A stretch of DNA of 64,000 nt from Flavobacteriaceae bacterium Ap0902 (GTDB taxonomy: Bacteria > Bacteroidota > Bacteroidia > Flavobacteriales > Weeksellaceae), in assembly GCA_009835005.1 (NCBI GenBank), contig WTFG01000010.1, positions 23,411 to 87,410 of the forward strand. Reading direction: 5' to 3'. This document shows positions 26,194-35,249 of this stretch, in pieces (the first letter of the stretch is position 1; each line of letters begins with the position of its first letter). The notes under the pieces were generated by a model, which made no database searches, was not told the DNA's origin, and worked only from the letters and a program-made list of their open reading frames with translations. Both the position numbers and the translations under genes were made by a program.

Positions 26194-27192
26194 ATGAATG
26201 GAATGAAAAAAATACTATTTTTAATTTTATTAACATACGGGATGCTTTCTTGCCAAAAACAAGAACAATATAAGCATCCATATAGTTTTTATTATTGGAA
26301 GTCTGTTTTGGATTTAACTGAAAAAGAAAAAAATGTATTAGCGCAAAGTACGGGCGAAGATTTATATGTAAGATTCTTTGATGTAGATAAAATTAATAGA
26401 AAATTCGAGCCCGTGGCAAGTGCGATTAAAAAAGAGGGCTTTGATACCCGTAAAAACATTATCCCTGTAATATTCATTACCAACAGAACTTTTCTAAATA
26501 TTGAACCAGAAGAATTGACATTTCTGGCAAAAAATATCAATCGTGTTATAGAAAGTAAAGTTAAAAGTTTTGGATTTAATCCCACAGATGAGATTCAGAT
26601 AGATTGTGATTGGACAGCCGGGACTAAAAAAGATTATTTTAAATTTTTAGAAATTTTAAAAGAAGAAAGCAGAAAAACAATTACCTCTACACTACGCTTG
26701 CATCAAGTAAAATATAAAGAAAAATCTGGAATTCCGCCAGTAGATAAAGTATATTTAATGTGCTATTCTACTTCTTCTCCGCTAGAAAATTCTAATAAAA
26801 ACTCTATTTTAGACTTGGGTATACTTCAAAATTATTTGGCGGCTCTAGAAAAATACCCTATCAAAAACATTACGGTTGCCTTGCCCATTTATTCTTGGGG
26901 AATTATAGAAAATCATTTAGGGAAGCACAAACTAATTAATGGATTAAATGTTTCTGATATAGATTGCCCTAATTTTAAAAAAATAAATACATTTGAAGCA
27001 GAAATCATGGAAGATGGTTTTTATTTCGGTTTTTACTTAAACAAGGGATTCAAAATTAAAATTGAACAAATATCAGAGGAAACCTTGCAGGAAAGTATTG
27101 ATTGGCTAGAAAACAAAATTCAAGCGTTCCCTATTGTATATTATCAATTGGATGAGAAATTTATCTCTGATAGGGATTTTTTAAAGCATTGA
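26194..27192 (+). CDS. TIM-barrel-like lipoprotein of unknown function
   Basis: A 332-residue lipoprotein (lipobox GMLSC, Cys about 20). ATG at 26203 is an equally good start. Segments such as YYWKSVLDL, LYVRFFDVD, IPVIFITNRT, IQIDCDWTAGTK, STLRLHQVKY, VYLMCYST and ITVALPIYSWG alternate in a way that fits a beta/alpha barrel, reminiscent of DUF3142 or glycoside-hydrolase folds. The paired acids in QIDCDWT could be catalytic. I cannot name a substrate. Its stop overlaps the TTG start candidate of the next gene. Confidence 0.65.
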   Translation: MNGMKKILFLILLTYGMLSCQKQEQYKHPYSFYYWKSVLDLTEKEKNVLAQSTGEDLYVRFFDVDKINRKFEPVASAIKKEGFDTRKNIIPVIFITNRTFLNIEPEELTFLAKNINRVIESKVKSFGFNPTDEIQIDCDWTAGTKKDYFKFLEILKEESRKTITSTLRLHQVKYKEKSGIPPVDKVYLMCYSTSSPLENSNKNSILDLGILQNYLAALEKYPIKNITVALPIYSWGIIENHLGKHKLINGLNVSDIDCPNFKKINTFEAEIMEDGFYFGFYLNKGFKIKIEQISEETLQESIDWLENKIQAFPIVYYQLDEKFISDRDFLKH

Positions 27193-27194
27193 GA

Positions 27195-29912
27195 ATGAAA
27201 AAGATATTAATCATCATATTAGTCACCTTATTGAATATCCAACCCATGGCTGGTTGTGCTTGGTACGATCCAGATTATGAGTATTTTAACTTATTTACGC
27301 AATCTATCATTCAAGATAAATCATTTACACCTTTTCTTATGTCTAAATCTTCGTCATTTTATGAGGAAAAAGGCGTTGAGGTTCCAGATGATAATATCCA
27401 AGCATGGAAAGCATATTTTAATAACAAACTGACTTTTGAGGAAACCAAAAAATTGGTTTATTATATCTCTTTAGAAGAGTTAAACCATTTAAAATTTCAG
27501 CGTTCTCTAGACAATCCTATCCTTAAAAAATTAGGCTATAACTTCTATACAGATTATAAGGATGCTGTAGATTATTTAATTGAGGCCAAGTATTTAGAAC
27601 CTTATATGCGTATTCAGCATATAGAAAATCCGGATTCTTTTTATTACAGTGAACGTGACTATAAACAAGCCACAGATTTGGATTATGATAAGATTCATAA
27701 TGATTTAATATCCTTGTATCATGCGACTAAATCAAAAGAAATTAAGTTAAGATACGGTTATCAAATCGTACGGTTTAATCATTATTACAGAAACTATAAA
27801 GAGGCTATTAACGCTTTTGATAAGTATGTAAAACCTTTAAATTTGAAGACAACGCCATATTATATGGCTTTGGATCAGATGGCGGGCGCACAGCGTGGAT
27901 TGGGATTGTTGAAAGAGGCTAACTGGAACTTCTTTCAGGTTTTTAAACATTCTACCAGCAGAAAGGCAAGTGCTTTTTCATCTTTAAAACTAACTGATGA
28001 GTTCACATTTGAAACTTTTCTAAATCAGGCCCAAAGTGATGAGGATAGAATCATGGCACACTTTTTATTGGCTTATCAAAATTTTAATAATCCGCTGCCT
28101 AAAATGAAAGATATCTATCAGATAGACCCTAGCGCAGATGTTTTAAAAGTTCTAGAAGCACGTGCTATCAATGAATTAGAAAGACTGATTTTAGCCGATG
28201 TTCATTACATAGATCATTCTACTGCGGTTGATACGCAAGATAACGCTACTAAAAATCAAACAACGAAAGCCAATGAAACTACCAAAGAGGAAAAATTATC
28301 TTGGTGGGACAAAGTTGTCAATTTCTTCAAAGGTTTGTTTGGGTCTGATGAAAATGAACCAGAGGAAAAAGAAGTACAACCGCTTGCAGCAAAAAAGATT
28401 AACGAAGAAGAGGAAAGATTACTTAACAACCCCAAACGTTTGCCTCTTCTAGAAAATGAAGTAGTGTATTATAATGCTAATGAACAAGAGGTTGGTGTGC
28501 AAAAACATATTGCAGATTTAGAAGATTTTACCAATGAATTAAGAAATGTGGATAAGGACGTATTTTGGGATATTTCTTATGCGTATCTAAAGTTTTTACA
28601 AAAAGATTATGCACAAAGTCAAGTGATATTAAACCAAATATTTACTAACAATGCAGATTATAACAAGCAAATTCAACAAATGAAAATGTTGAACGATATT
28701 GTGTCTGAGCCAAAGATTGATGCAGCCTTTGAGGAGCATATCATGCAGAAATATGCTAATTTCTTTATAGAAGAACATAAGGAAGGGGACGTCTACTATT
28801 ATGATAAACCATCTACAAGAGATTTCTTGCAAGACATTTTAGCCAACAGATATTATTTGCAAGGGGAATACGCTAAATCCTTTTTAATGAGTAATGAATT
28901 AACTAATCTCACTTGGGATCCAGACTTTGAATTAACCCAAGATTTAGAGAAATTCTACCTTAAAGAGAATAAATCTTCTTTTGAAAAAGAAATTTTGGCT
29001 AAGAAATTAGATGTAGAGGATCCGTCTTCTTTTTTTAATTTAATTTACGGCGACTATTACGCTAGAAATGGCGCATTTAAAAAAGCATTTTTACATTATA
29101 AAGAGGTGTTTAATGGCAATGGATTTCTAATTTATGAATATGACCAGTGGGATCCAGAAAGTATGGAATATCATACAAAACCGTTTCCAAAAGATAAGTA
29201 TAACTTTTTCAATAATGTATCACCATACATTTTTGGACACAACACGTGGGTGAGTTATGAAAGCCCAGAAGAGGTGAGTATGGAAAAAGAAACTTTTGCA
29301 CATGAATTTGATTTTATTCATGATAAAATGAATAAAGTAGAGTTAATGCAAACTCTTTTGGATCTAGAAAGAATTGCCCAAGGAAATGATGAGCGAGCAG
29401 CCAAGGCCAATCAATTAATCGGCAATGTAATGTACAACACTAGTAAATTAGGCTATTACAGACATATTTTTGTATTTGACATTAATAATATGAATGGGGG
29501 TAAATTTCACTTTTATGCCAACGATAATGTAGATGAAAACAACCTATTCTACTATAAATATTTCTACACGTCTTCTTATATAGATAGCCATAATTTTGAA
29601 GTTGCTAGGAATTATTATGAAAAGGCATTAAAACAAAGTAAAGACAAAGAACAACAAGCCAGAATTCTATTCCAATTGGCTAGCATAGAACAAGCCAACT
29701 ATTACCAATGGGAGGTGGAACAGCCAGAGATTCCATATACGGAAGATGATTGGTATGAGAAAAAACAAGAGCAAGAAAAGGATTTCTTACAAGTAAAAAG
29801 AAGTAGGTATAAATCTAATTTTAACAAATTAAAACAACAGTATGCAGACACTCAAGTAGCACAAGAGTTGATGCAAAGTTGTTCTTATTTTGATTATTTC
29901 ATGCAGAATTAA
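27195..29912 (+). CDS. Large exported repeat-type protein paired with the TIM-barrel lipoprotein
   Basis: The ATG at 27195 is preferred to the TTG at 27189; it yields 905 residues with a signal peptide ending near MAGCAWYDPDYEYF, where the Cys may be lipidated. The rest is mostly helical with TPR-like units (NYKEAINAFDKYV, DYAQSQVILNQIF, AFKKAFLHYKEVF, NFEVARNYYEKALKQ). A low-complexity charged linker lies around 345-405, including WWDKVVNFFKGLF. Function unknown. It starts 2 bases after the upstream stop, so the two proteins are probably made together. Confidence 0.68.
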   Translation: MKKILIIILVTLLNIQPMAGCAWYDPDYEYFNLFTQSIIQDKSFTPFLMSKSSSFYEEKGVEVPDDNIQAWKAYFNNKLTFEETKKLVYYISLEELNHLKFQRSLDNPILKKLGYNFYTDYKDAVDYLIEAKYLEPYMRIQHIENPDSFYYSERDYKQATDLDYDKIHNDLISLYHATKSKEIKLRYGYQIVRFNHYYRNYKEAINAFDKYVKPLNLKTTPYYMALDQMAGAQRGLGLLKEANWNFFQVFKHSTSRKASAFSSLKLTDEFTFETFLNQAQSDEDRIMAHFLLAYQNFNNPLPKMKDIYQIDPSADVLKVLEARAINELERLILADVHYIDHSTAVDTQDNATKNQTTKANETTKEEKLSWWDKVVNFFKGLFGSDENEPEEKEVQPLAAKKINEEEERLLNNPKRLPLLENEVVYYNANEQEVGVQKHIADLEDFTNELRNVDKDVFWDISYAYLKFLQKDYAQSQVILNQIFTNNADYNKQIQQMKMLNDIVSEPKIDAAFEEHIMQKYANFFIEEHKEGDVYYYDKPSTRDFLQDILANRYYLQGEYAKSFLMSNELTNLTWDPDFELTQDLEKFYLKENKSSFEKEILAKKLDVEDPSSFFNLIYGDYYARNGAFKKAFLHYKEVFNGNGFLIYEYDQWDPESMEYHTKPFPKDKYNFFNNVSPYIFGHNTWVSYESPEEVSMEKETFAHEFDFIHDKMNKVELMQTLLDLERIAQGNDERAAKANQLIGNVMYNTSKLGYYRHIFVFDINNMNGGKFHFYANDNVDENNLFYYKYFYTSSYIDSHNFEVARNYYEKALKQSKDKEQQARILFQLASIEQANYYQWEVEQPEIPYTEDDWYEKKQEQEKDFLQVKRSRYKSNFNKLKQQYADTQVAQELMQSCSYFDYFMQN

Positions 29913-29959
29913 TATCATAAATATTAGGACATATTAATGAATAAAAACTTAAATCACCT

Positions 29960-30448
29960 ATGAATTGTTTTTATCACCCAACGATAACATCCGTTGCTTC
30001 CTGTGTAGATTGTGGCAAAGGTTTATGCCAAGATTGCGCTAATAGATATAATACTCCTATTTGTATAACGTGCAATCATAGACGCATAAAATCAGAAAAG
30101 CAAAGCATTCTCAAAGAATTAATTATTACCCTTATTGCTGGCGGGGTTTTGACTATTTTTTATATGTTTTCTACCCAAGAAACCTCTGATGTAGAATATA
30201 GTACCTTGCAAAACATTTTCACGTTTATCATAGTTTTCTATAGTGGTGCTTCCATCGTAGCAGGATGGAAGACTTTAACCGCTATTACGCCTAATATCTT
30301 TTTATTTTTACCAATTATTGGATGGATTCTATTTTTCATGATTAAACTTTTTATCGCCTCTTTAATTGGCTGGTTCATGTTACCGATTAGATGGATACGG
30401 AAAACATTGCGATGGAAAGAATTAAATAAAATTGAAGCTATTCCTTAG
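29960..30448 (+). CDS. B-box-like zinc-finger membrane protein
   Basis: A 162-residue protein with an N-terminal zinc-binding module (residues 3-43: CxxH, CxxC, CxxC, CxxC pattern in MNCFYHP, SCVDCGKGLCQDC, ICITC) followed by three or four transmembrane helices and a basic tail. Similar B-box plus TM proteins are common in bacteria and of unknown role. It lies 47 bases after the repeat protein and may be a separate unit. Confidence 0.7.
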   Translation: MNCFYHPTITSVASCVDCGKGLCQDCANRYNTPICITCNHRRIKSEKQSILKELIITLIAGGVLTIFYMFSTQETSDVEYSTLQNIFTFIIVFYSGASIVAGWKTLTAITPNIFLFLPIIGWILFFMIKLFIASLIGWFMLPIRWIRKTLRWKELNKIEAIP

Positions 30449-30524
30449 ACTCAAAAAAACATCAGTCTAATTACTAGGAATGTTTTTTGCTAAATAATAT
30501 AGAACAATATAAAAAAGACAAACA

Positions 30525-31109
30525 ATGCTAGATGCCATGCAACGCCGCTATTCCGTCAAGAAATATGCAGACACAAAATTGCATTCAAAAGATTTAGAAG
30601 ATTTAAAAAATATTTTAAGATTAACCCCCTCTTCTATCAATGCACAGCCATGGCGCTTTGTATTTGTGAGAGACAAAGAAACCAAAGCGAAACTGGCCGC
30701 AGAATCATACTTTAATGAAGAAAAGATACTGCAGGCAGATACCTTGGTTATCTTTCAAACCATGACAGAGGAATACTTTAATAGTATTGCGTTAAATTAT
30801 ATCCCAGCCAGAGTCTATGATTATTTTCAAAAAGAAGTGACAAAACGCCCAGGAGGGTATCCTGCTTGGGCCTCAAGACAGGCGTACATTGCTATGGGGT
30901 TTTTATTATCCGCTTGTGCAGAAAAATCTATTGGTTCCACGCCGATGGAAGGCATTAAACCCGATGCGTATGATGCTATTATAAATGATAAAAACTATCA
31001 TAGCATTGCCGCTGTGAGTTTGGGCGTTCCCTCAGAAGATGATTATAATAAACCTGAAAGTTCGCCAAAGCAAAGACTTCCATTGGATCAAGTCATTTTA
31101 GATATATAA
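30525..31109 (+). CDS. NAD(P)H-dependent nitroreductase family protein
   Basis: A 194-residue FMN-dependent oxidoreductase of the NfsB type. The phosphate-binding motif RRYSVKKYAD is at the N-terminus, followed by LTPSSINAQPWRFVFV and, later, ASRQAYIAMGFLLSACAEKSIGSTPMEG, as in NfsB. Such enzymes reduce nitroaromatics or quinones in the cytoplasm; the true substrate is unknown. Single gene, convergent with the Nudix gene across a long palindromic repeat. Confidence 0.88.
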   Translation: MLDAMQRRYSVKKYADTKLHSKDLEDLKNILRLTPSSINAQPWRFVFVRDKETKAKLAAESYFNEEKILQADTLVIFQTMTEEYFNSIALNYIPARVYDYFQKEVTKRPGGYPAWASRQAYIAMGFLLSACAEKSIGSTPMEGIKPDAYDAIINDKNYHSIAAVSLGVPSEDDYNKPESSPKQRLPLDQVILDI

Positions 31110-31138
31110 TTAAAATATACTGTCTAATAAATACAAAA

Positions 31139-31271
31139 AGTAGCCGTCTCAAAACTCCGATTTCGTGATCCTGAATTTATTTCAGGGTCTGGTAAAAAGA
31201 TGCTTATTAATATGATAAGAATCTGAATCAAGTTGAGGATGACCAGTTTTTAAGGTTTTGAGACGGCTACT
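31139..31271. repeat. Long palindromic intergenic repeat, copy B
   Basis: A 133-base element with perfect 17-base inverted ends, AGTAGCCGTCTCAAAAC (31139-31155) and GTTTTGAGACGGCTACT (31255-31271). The interior also folds: CCTGAATTTATTTCAGG near 31170 is partly complementary to the CTGAATCAAGTTGAGGAT region near 31222-31240. It matches copy A at 5797-5923 and again lies between convergent genes. Confidence 0.85.
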
Positions 31272-31317
31272 CTCTATTCTTATTTTTAAATTTCCTCTTA
31301 TGTATTAATAGCATACT

Positions 31318-31830
31318 TTACAAAATATATTTTCTCACCACTTCTTTCATAGAATTAAAAGCAATCGCTTCTAAATCTACCTCCTCTTTCTTGAGCCATT
31401 TAACTTCTCGGATTTCTGAATGATCTAATTCTATGGTTATATCCTCATGTAGATTGATTTCAAAAATAATATCCAAAGTTCTGTATAGAATATCCCGGTA
31501 TTTATAATCATTTGGCTCTGTATCTATTAAGGATATTTGATCTCTGGTTAAATCTAGGTTTAATTCCTCCTTTAATTCCCGAATGACCGCTTCATGACCA
31601 GATTCCTTAGGATCTACAAATCCTCCAGGGAAATCTAGCATTCCTTTACATGGATCATTGTTGCGAACAGTAAATAAAATTTCATCACCTCTACGCAAGA
31701 TGACCATCACCGCTGCAGCACAATTATGATAGTAAATAAACCCACAGTTAAAACACTCAAATCTATGGTGATTCTCAAATTTATGATTCTGGGAACCACA
31801 TCTAGGACAATATTGAAAAAATTTAGGCAT
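31318..31830 (-). CDS. Nudix hydrolase with N-terminal zinc ribbon
   Basis: A 170-residue protein. A zinc ribbon (CPRCGS and CFNCGF, residues 8-38) precedes a Nudix domain whose box reads GGFVDPKESGHEAVIRELKEEL, matching GX5EX7REUXEEXGU except at the last part. NADH pyrophosphatase NudC has a similar ribbon but is longer; this shorter form is a general nucleotide or NAD-like pyrophosphatase. It lies 15 bases downstream of pheS in the same direction and is probably co-transcribed. Confidence 0.87.
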   Translation of the reverse strand: MPKFFQYCPRCGSQNHKFENHHRFECFNCGFIYYHNCAAAVMVILRRGDEILFTVRNNDPCKGMLDFPGGFVDPKESGHEAVIRELKEELNLDLTRDQISLIDTEPNDYKYRDILYRTLDIIFEINLHEDITIELDHSEIREVKWLKKEEVDLEAIAFNSMKEVVRKYIL

Positions 31831-31845
31831 CGTTAATCTTATATT

Positions 31846-32871
31846 TTATTTAAATCCAAATTCAGCCTCAAACTGTTCTAAGAAACGTTTATCATTTTCA
31901 AAATATAATCTGATATCTCCAATTTGGTATAATAAAAGTGCGATACGCTCTAACCCCATTCCAAAAGCATAGCCACTATACTCATCTGGATCTATGCCTA
32001 CATTGGTAAGAACATTAGGGTCTACCATACCGCATCCCATAATTTCTAACCAGCCTGTACCCTTGGTGATTTTATAGTCTGTTTCTGTTTCTAAGCCCCA
32101 ATAAACATCTACCTCTGCACTTGGTTCTGTAAAAGGAAAATAGGATGGGCGTAAACGTATTTTAGATTTTCCAAAAAGTTCTGTCGTAAAATATTGTAAC
32201 GTCCTTCTTAGATCTGCAAAAGAAACCTCTTTATCTATATACAATCCTTCTATTTGATGAAACATGCAGTGGGAACGAGCAGATATGGCCTCATTTCTAT
32301 ATACTCTCCCAGGCGAAAGTATCCTAAGAGGTGGTTTATGATTTTCCATGTACCTAATCTGCACAGAAGAGGTGTGCGTACGTAATAACCTATCTGGATC
32401 TTTCTCTATGAAAAAGGTATCTTGCATATCCCTAGCGGGATGATACTCTGGCAAATTAAGCGCTGTGAAATTGTGCCAATCATCTTCTATTTCTGGACCC
32501 TCTGATAACACGAACCCAATACGCTTGAAAATCTCTATAATTCTATTCCTCACAATGCTAATAGGATGACGTGAGCCTAATTCTACCGCATAACCAGGAC
32601 GGGTATAATCAATAGCATCTCGATTGTCAGATTCACTATCTATTGCTTCTTTTAGTTGATTGACTTTATTTGTAGCGGCAACTTTAAGCTGATTTAAAGC
32701 TTGTCCAACCTCTTTTTTTTGCTCATTAGGTACTTCCTTGAACCTTGCAAACAATTCATTTTGAATTCCTTTTTTACCTAAAAATTTAATTCTAAATGCT
32801 TCTATTTCCTCTGCGCTGTCACTATTGAATTGTTCAACTTCCGCCAAGTACTTTTTAATTTCATCAATCAT
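31846..32871 (-). CDS. pheS: Phenylalanyl-tRNA synthetase alpha subunit
   Basis: A 341-residue class II aminoacyl-tRNA synthetase subunit. It has the N-terminal coiled-coil tRNA-binding arm (1-90), motif 2 ([20 protein letters not shown]) and motif 3 ([18 protein letters not shown]). [12 protein letters not shown] is typical of PheS. It charges tRNA-Phe together with PheT, which is not adjacent. Confidence 0.97.
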   Translation of the reverse strand: MIDEIKKYLAEVEQFNSDSAEEIEAFRIKFLGKKGIQNELFARFKEVPNEQKKEVGQALNQLKVAATNKVNQLKEAIDSESDNRDAIDYTRPGYAVELGSRHPISIVRNRIIEIFKRIGFVLSEGPEIEDDWHNFTALNLPEYHPARDMQDTFFIEKDPDRLLRTHTSSVQIRYMENHKPPLRILSPGRVYRNEAISARSHCMFHQIEGLYIDKEVSFADLRRTLQYFTTELFGKSKIRLRPSYFPFTEPSAEVDVYWGLETETDYKITKGTGWLEIMGCGMVDPNVLTNVGIDPDEYSGYAFGMGLERIALLLYQIGDIRLYFENDKRFLEQFEAEFGFK

Positions 32872-32942
32872 AATCCTACAAATATTTCCAAAAATACGAC
32901 TTTGTGTTCAAAAGAGATAATCCCTAGGGGTTTTGAGACAAA

Positions 32943-32972
32943 AAAACTGCCCTGAATTAATCCAGGACAGTT
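32943..32972 (-). terminator. Terminator of YceI gene
   Basis: Reading leftward, AACTGTCCTGG and CCCTGAATTAATCC-side bases form AACTG-CCTG / CAGG-CAGTT with a T7 tract. Just past it is GTTTTGAGAC (about 32927-32940), a fragment of the long repeat end. Confidence 0.8.
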
Positions 32973-33003
32973 ATCATCTATTTTAAAAATTAATCAATTC
33001 TTC

Positions 33004-33729
33004 TTAATGTGCTGCTTCTTCTTGTAATTCATCAACAACCTCTTCTGTAGTTGCGCCATCAGTTACCTCAACAACAGCATTTTGGTTGGCCGTTACATTC
33101 ACACTTAAAGTAACGTTATCCTTAATTACAGAACCCGTAGTTGGGTTAAAAGTAATACCAAAATCTTGACGATTGATGGTAAACTCCTCAGAAGCAATTT
33201 TTAAAACTTCACCATCTACACCAGTGTTCGCTTTAAAAGTAATGTTCTTTTCTACTTCTCTCATTTTCAAGTTTCCAGAAATCTCTGTGTTATATTCACC
33301 TTCAATGGGTGTAACTTTAGTAATGTTGAAAGTTGGAGAAGGATAAGTTTCAACGTCTAAAAAGTCTGCACTTTTTAAATGATTCTCTAAATTTGCTTTG
33401 TCTTCTGGGCTATCAACTAAGTCCATAGACTCTAGGGTAGTAGCATCAATAACAAAATTACCCGCAATGATTTGATTTCCTTCTGTTTGGATATCACCAG
33501 AAGTTAGTTTAATCGTACCATGGTGACCTTGCTCCTCTGTTTCACCTTCGTAAATTTTATAACCTCTCCACTCAACATTAGATACATCGGTATCTACTGT
33601 ATAATTCACTGCTTCTTCCGTTGCTGTTGCAACCTCCTCAGAATCAGAAACTGCCACTGCCTCTTTCTTCTCACAAGAAGTAAATGCAATTAAGGCAACT
33701 GCTGATAAACTAAATAATACTTTTTTCAT
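33004..33729 (-). CDS. YceI family lipocalin-like lipoprotein
   Basis: The ATG at 33729 gives a normal lipoprotein signal (KKVLFSLSAVALIAFTSC) and 241 residues; the longer frame adds 14 unlikely residues. Residues about 40-225 form a YceI beta-barrel (DVSNVEWRGYKI, GNFVIDATTLESMD, LKSADFLDVETYPSPTF, ISGNLKMREVEKNITF, INRQDFGITFN). YceI proteins bind isoprenoid or amphiphilic molecules in the periplasm. An acidic tail follows. Single gene with its own terminator. Confidence 0.9.
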   Translation of the reverse strand: MKKVLFSLSAVALIAFTSCEKKEAVAVSDSEEVATATEEAVNYTVDTDVSNVEWRGYKIYEGETEEQGHHGTIKLTSGDIQTEGNQIIAGNFVIDATTLESMDLVDSPEDKANLENHLKSADFLDVETYPSPTFNITKVTPIEGEYNTEISGNLKMREVEKNITFKANTGVDGEVLKIASEEFTINRQDFGITFNPTTGSVIKDNVTLSVNVTANQNAVVEVTDGATTEEVVDELQEEAAH

Positions 33730-33876
33730 CTTCTTAAATTTTGCACAAAAATAGTGATTTGTTAGATACAAGTGGTAAAAAATTATTATATTTTCTTATA
33801 TCCACATAACAAGAAACAAATAGTAATTTAGTGCTCAATCATTAAATTCACACGTGCTTCTATATATTTAGTTTCG

Positions 33877-33884
33877 TATATTTG
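33877..33884 (+). promoter_or_regulatory. -7 promoter element before mrp
   Basis: TATATTTG matches TAnnTTTG, 17 bases before the mrp ATG. The -33 region has only a weak match. Confidence 0.5.
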
Positions 33885-33901
33885 TAAAATAAGTCTAAAT
33901 T

Positions 33902-34996
33902 ATGAGTTTTACAAAAAAAGACGTTGAAAAGATTTTAATTGAATTAAACTCAAAGGAGTGGGTTCAGAACATTCAGATATTTGGGAACAAGTTAATGATA
34001 GATGCAGTGTCTCCCTCACCTGCTCTACATGACAAGAAGAAATTAGAAGACGCATTAATCAATGCTTTTAAAGACAAATTGCCAGAGGCAGAAGTACAAG
34101 TAAAAGTCACTGCAAAGCCTAAACCAAGCATACAGCCTATCAAAGGAAACCCCATAAAAGGCATTAAGAATATAGTGGCCATAGCCTCTGGAAAAGGAGG
34201 TGTAGGTAAATCTACTGTTACAGCCAACATGGCTATAAGTTTACATAAGATGGGGTTTAAAGTTGGTATATTAGATGCTGATATTTATGGTCCATCTATG
34301 CCTGTCATGTTTGATGTAGAGGATGGTAAACCTAGATCTATAGAAAAAGAGGGTAAAAGTAAAATGTTACCTATAGAAAGTTATGGCATCAAGGTTTTAT
34401 CTATTGGATTTTTCGCTGGATTAGACCAAGCAGTTGTTTGGCGCGGCGCTATGGCATCAAAAGCAATACATCAATTAATCCATGATGCAGATTGGGGAGA
34501 TTTAGATTTCTTGTTAATTGATTTACCTCCTGGTACTGGTGACATACACTTGAGTATTGTACAAGAGGTTCCAGTAACTGGGGCTGTAATTGTAAGCACA
34601 CCCCAAACAGTAGCGCTAGCAGATGCACGCAAAGGTGTGAGTATGTTCAAAATGGATGCTATCAACGTACCTGTTCTAGGCTTCGTTGAAAATATGGCTT
34701 ATTTCACTCCAGAAGAACTGCCAGAGAATAAATATTACTTGTTTGGGCAAAATGGCGTGAAGAATTTAGCGGAGAAAATGGACATTCCATTTTTAGGAGA
34801 AATTCCTATCATTCAAAGCATTAGAGAGGCATCTGATGTAGGTAGACCTGCCGCATTACAAGTAAATACAATAGCAAGTGCTGCATATACAGAGATTGCG
34901 AAAAATATGGTGGGTAGTTTGGCAGTAAGAAACAAGGATTTACCACCTACAGAAGCCGTTAGAATTACAACCATGGCAGGGTGTTCAACAAAATAA
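33902..34996 (+). CDS. mrp: Mrp/ApbC-type Fe-S cluster carrier ATPase
   Basis: A 364-residue protein with an N-terminal DUF59/MIP18 domain (1-75) and a P-loop ATPase domain (deviant Walker A SGKGGVGKST, residues 96-105; LLIDLPPGTGDIHL). It loads Fe-S clusters onto target proteins. The CPxC cluster motif of typical Mrp proteins is absent: the matching stretch reads VENMAYFTPEELPENKYYLFG. One Cys remains at the very C-terminus (MAGCSTK). It heads a unit with nifU-like and korA. Confidence 0.93.
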   Translation: MSFTKKDVEKILIELNSKEWVQNIQIFGNKLMIDAVSPSPALHDKKKLEDALINAFKDKLPEAEVQVKVTAKPKPSIQPIKGNPIKGIKNIVAIASGKGGVGKSTVTANMAISLHKMGFKVGILDADIYGPSMPVMFDVEDGKPRSIEKEGKSKMLPIESYGIKVLSIGFFAGLDQAVVWRGAMASKAIHQLIHDADWGDLDFLLIDLPPGTGDIHLSIVQEVPVTGAVIVSTPQTVALADARKGVSMFKMDAINVPVLGFVENMAYFTPEELPENKYYLFGQNGVKNLAEKMDIPFLGEIPIIQSIREASDVGRPAALQVNTIASAAYTEIAKNMVGSLAVRNKDLPPTEAVRITTMAGCSTK

Positions 34997-35002
34997 GCAA
35001 GG

Positions 35003-35236
35003 ATGGAAGAAGAATTAAAAAATCGGGTAGAAAAAGCACTAACAGAAATTCGCCCTTATCTACAAACAGATAGCGGAGATATTGAGTTAGTAAATATAGA
35101 AAACAACATAGTTACTGTTAGGCTACTAGGTGCATGCATTGGATGCAGCGTGAACCAAATGACATTGAAAAGCGGTGTAGAAATGACTATTAAAAAACAT
35201 GCGCCAGAGATAGTTAAAGTAATTAACATCCTTTAA
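35003..35236 (+). CDS. NifU C-terminal domain Fe-S scaffold
   Basis: A 77-residue NifU/NfuA-type domain with the cluster-binding CxxC at C45-C48 (GACIGCSVNQMTLKSGVE). It acts as scaffold or carrier for [4Fe-4S] clusters. It begins 6 bases after mrp and 13 bases before korA, whose protein family works with Fe-S ferredoxins. Confidence 0.95.
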   Translation: MEEELKNRVEKALTEIRPYLQTDSGDIELVNIENNIVTVRLLGACIGCSVNQMTLKSGVEMTIKKHAPEIVKVINIL

Positions 35237-35249
35237 AAAAACATAAGTT

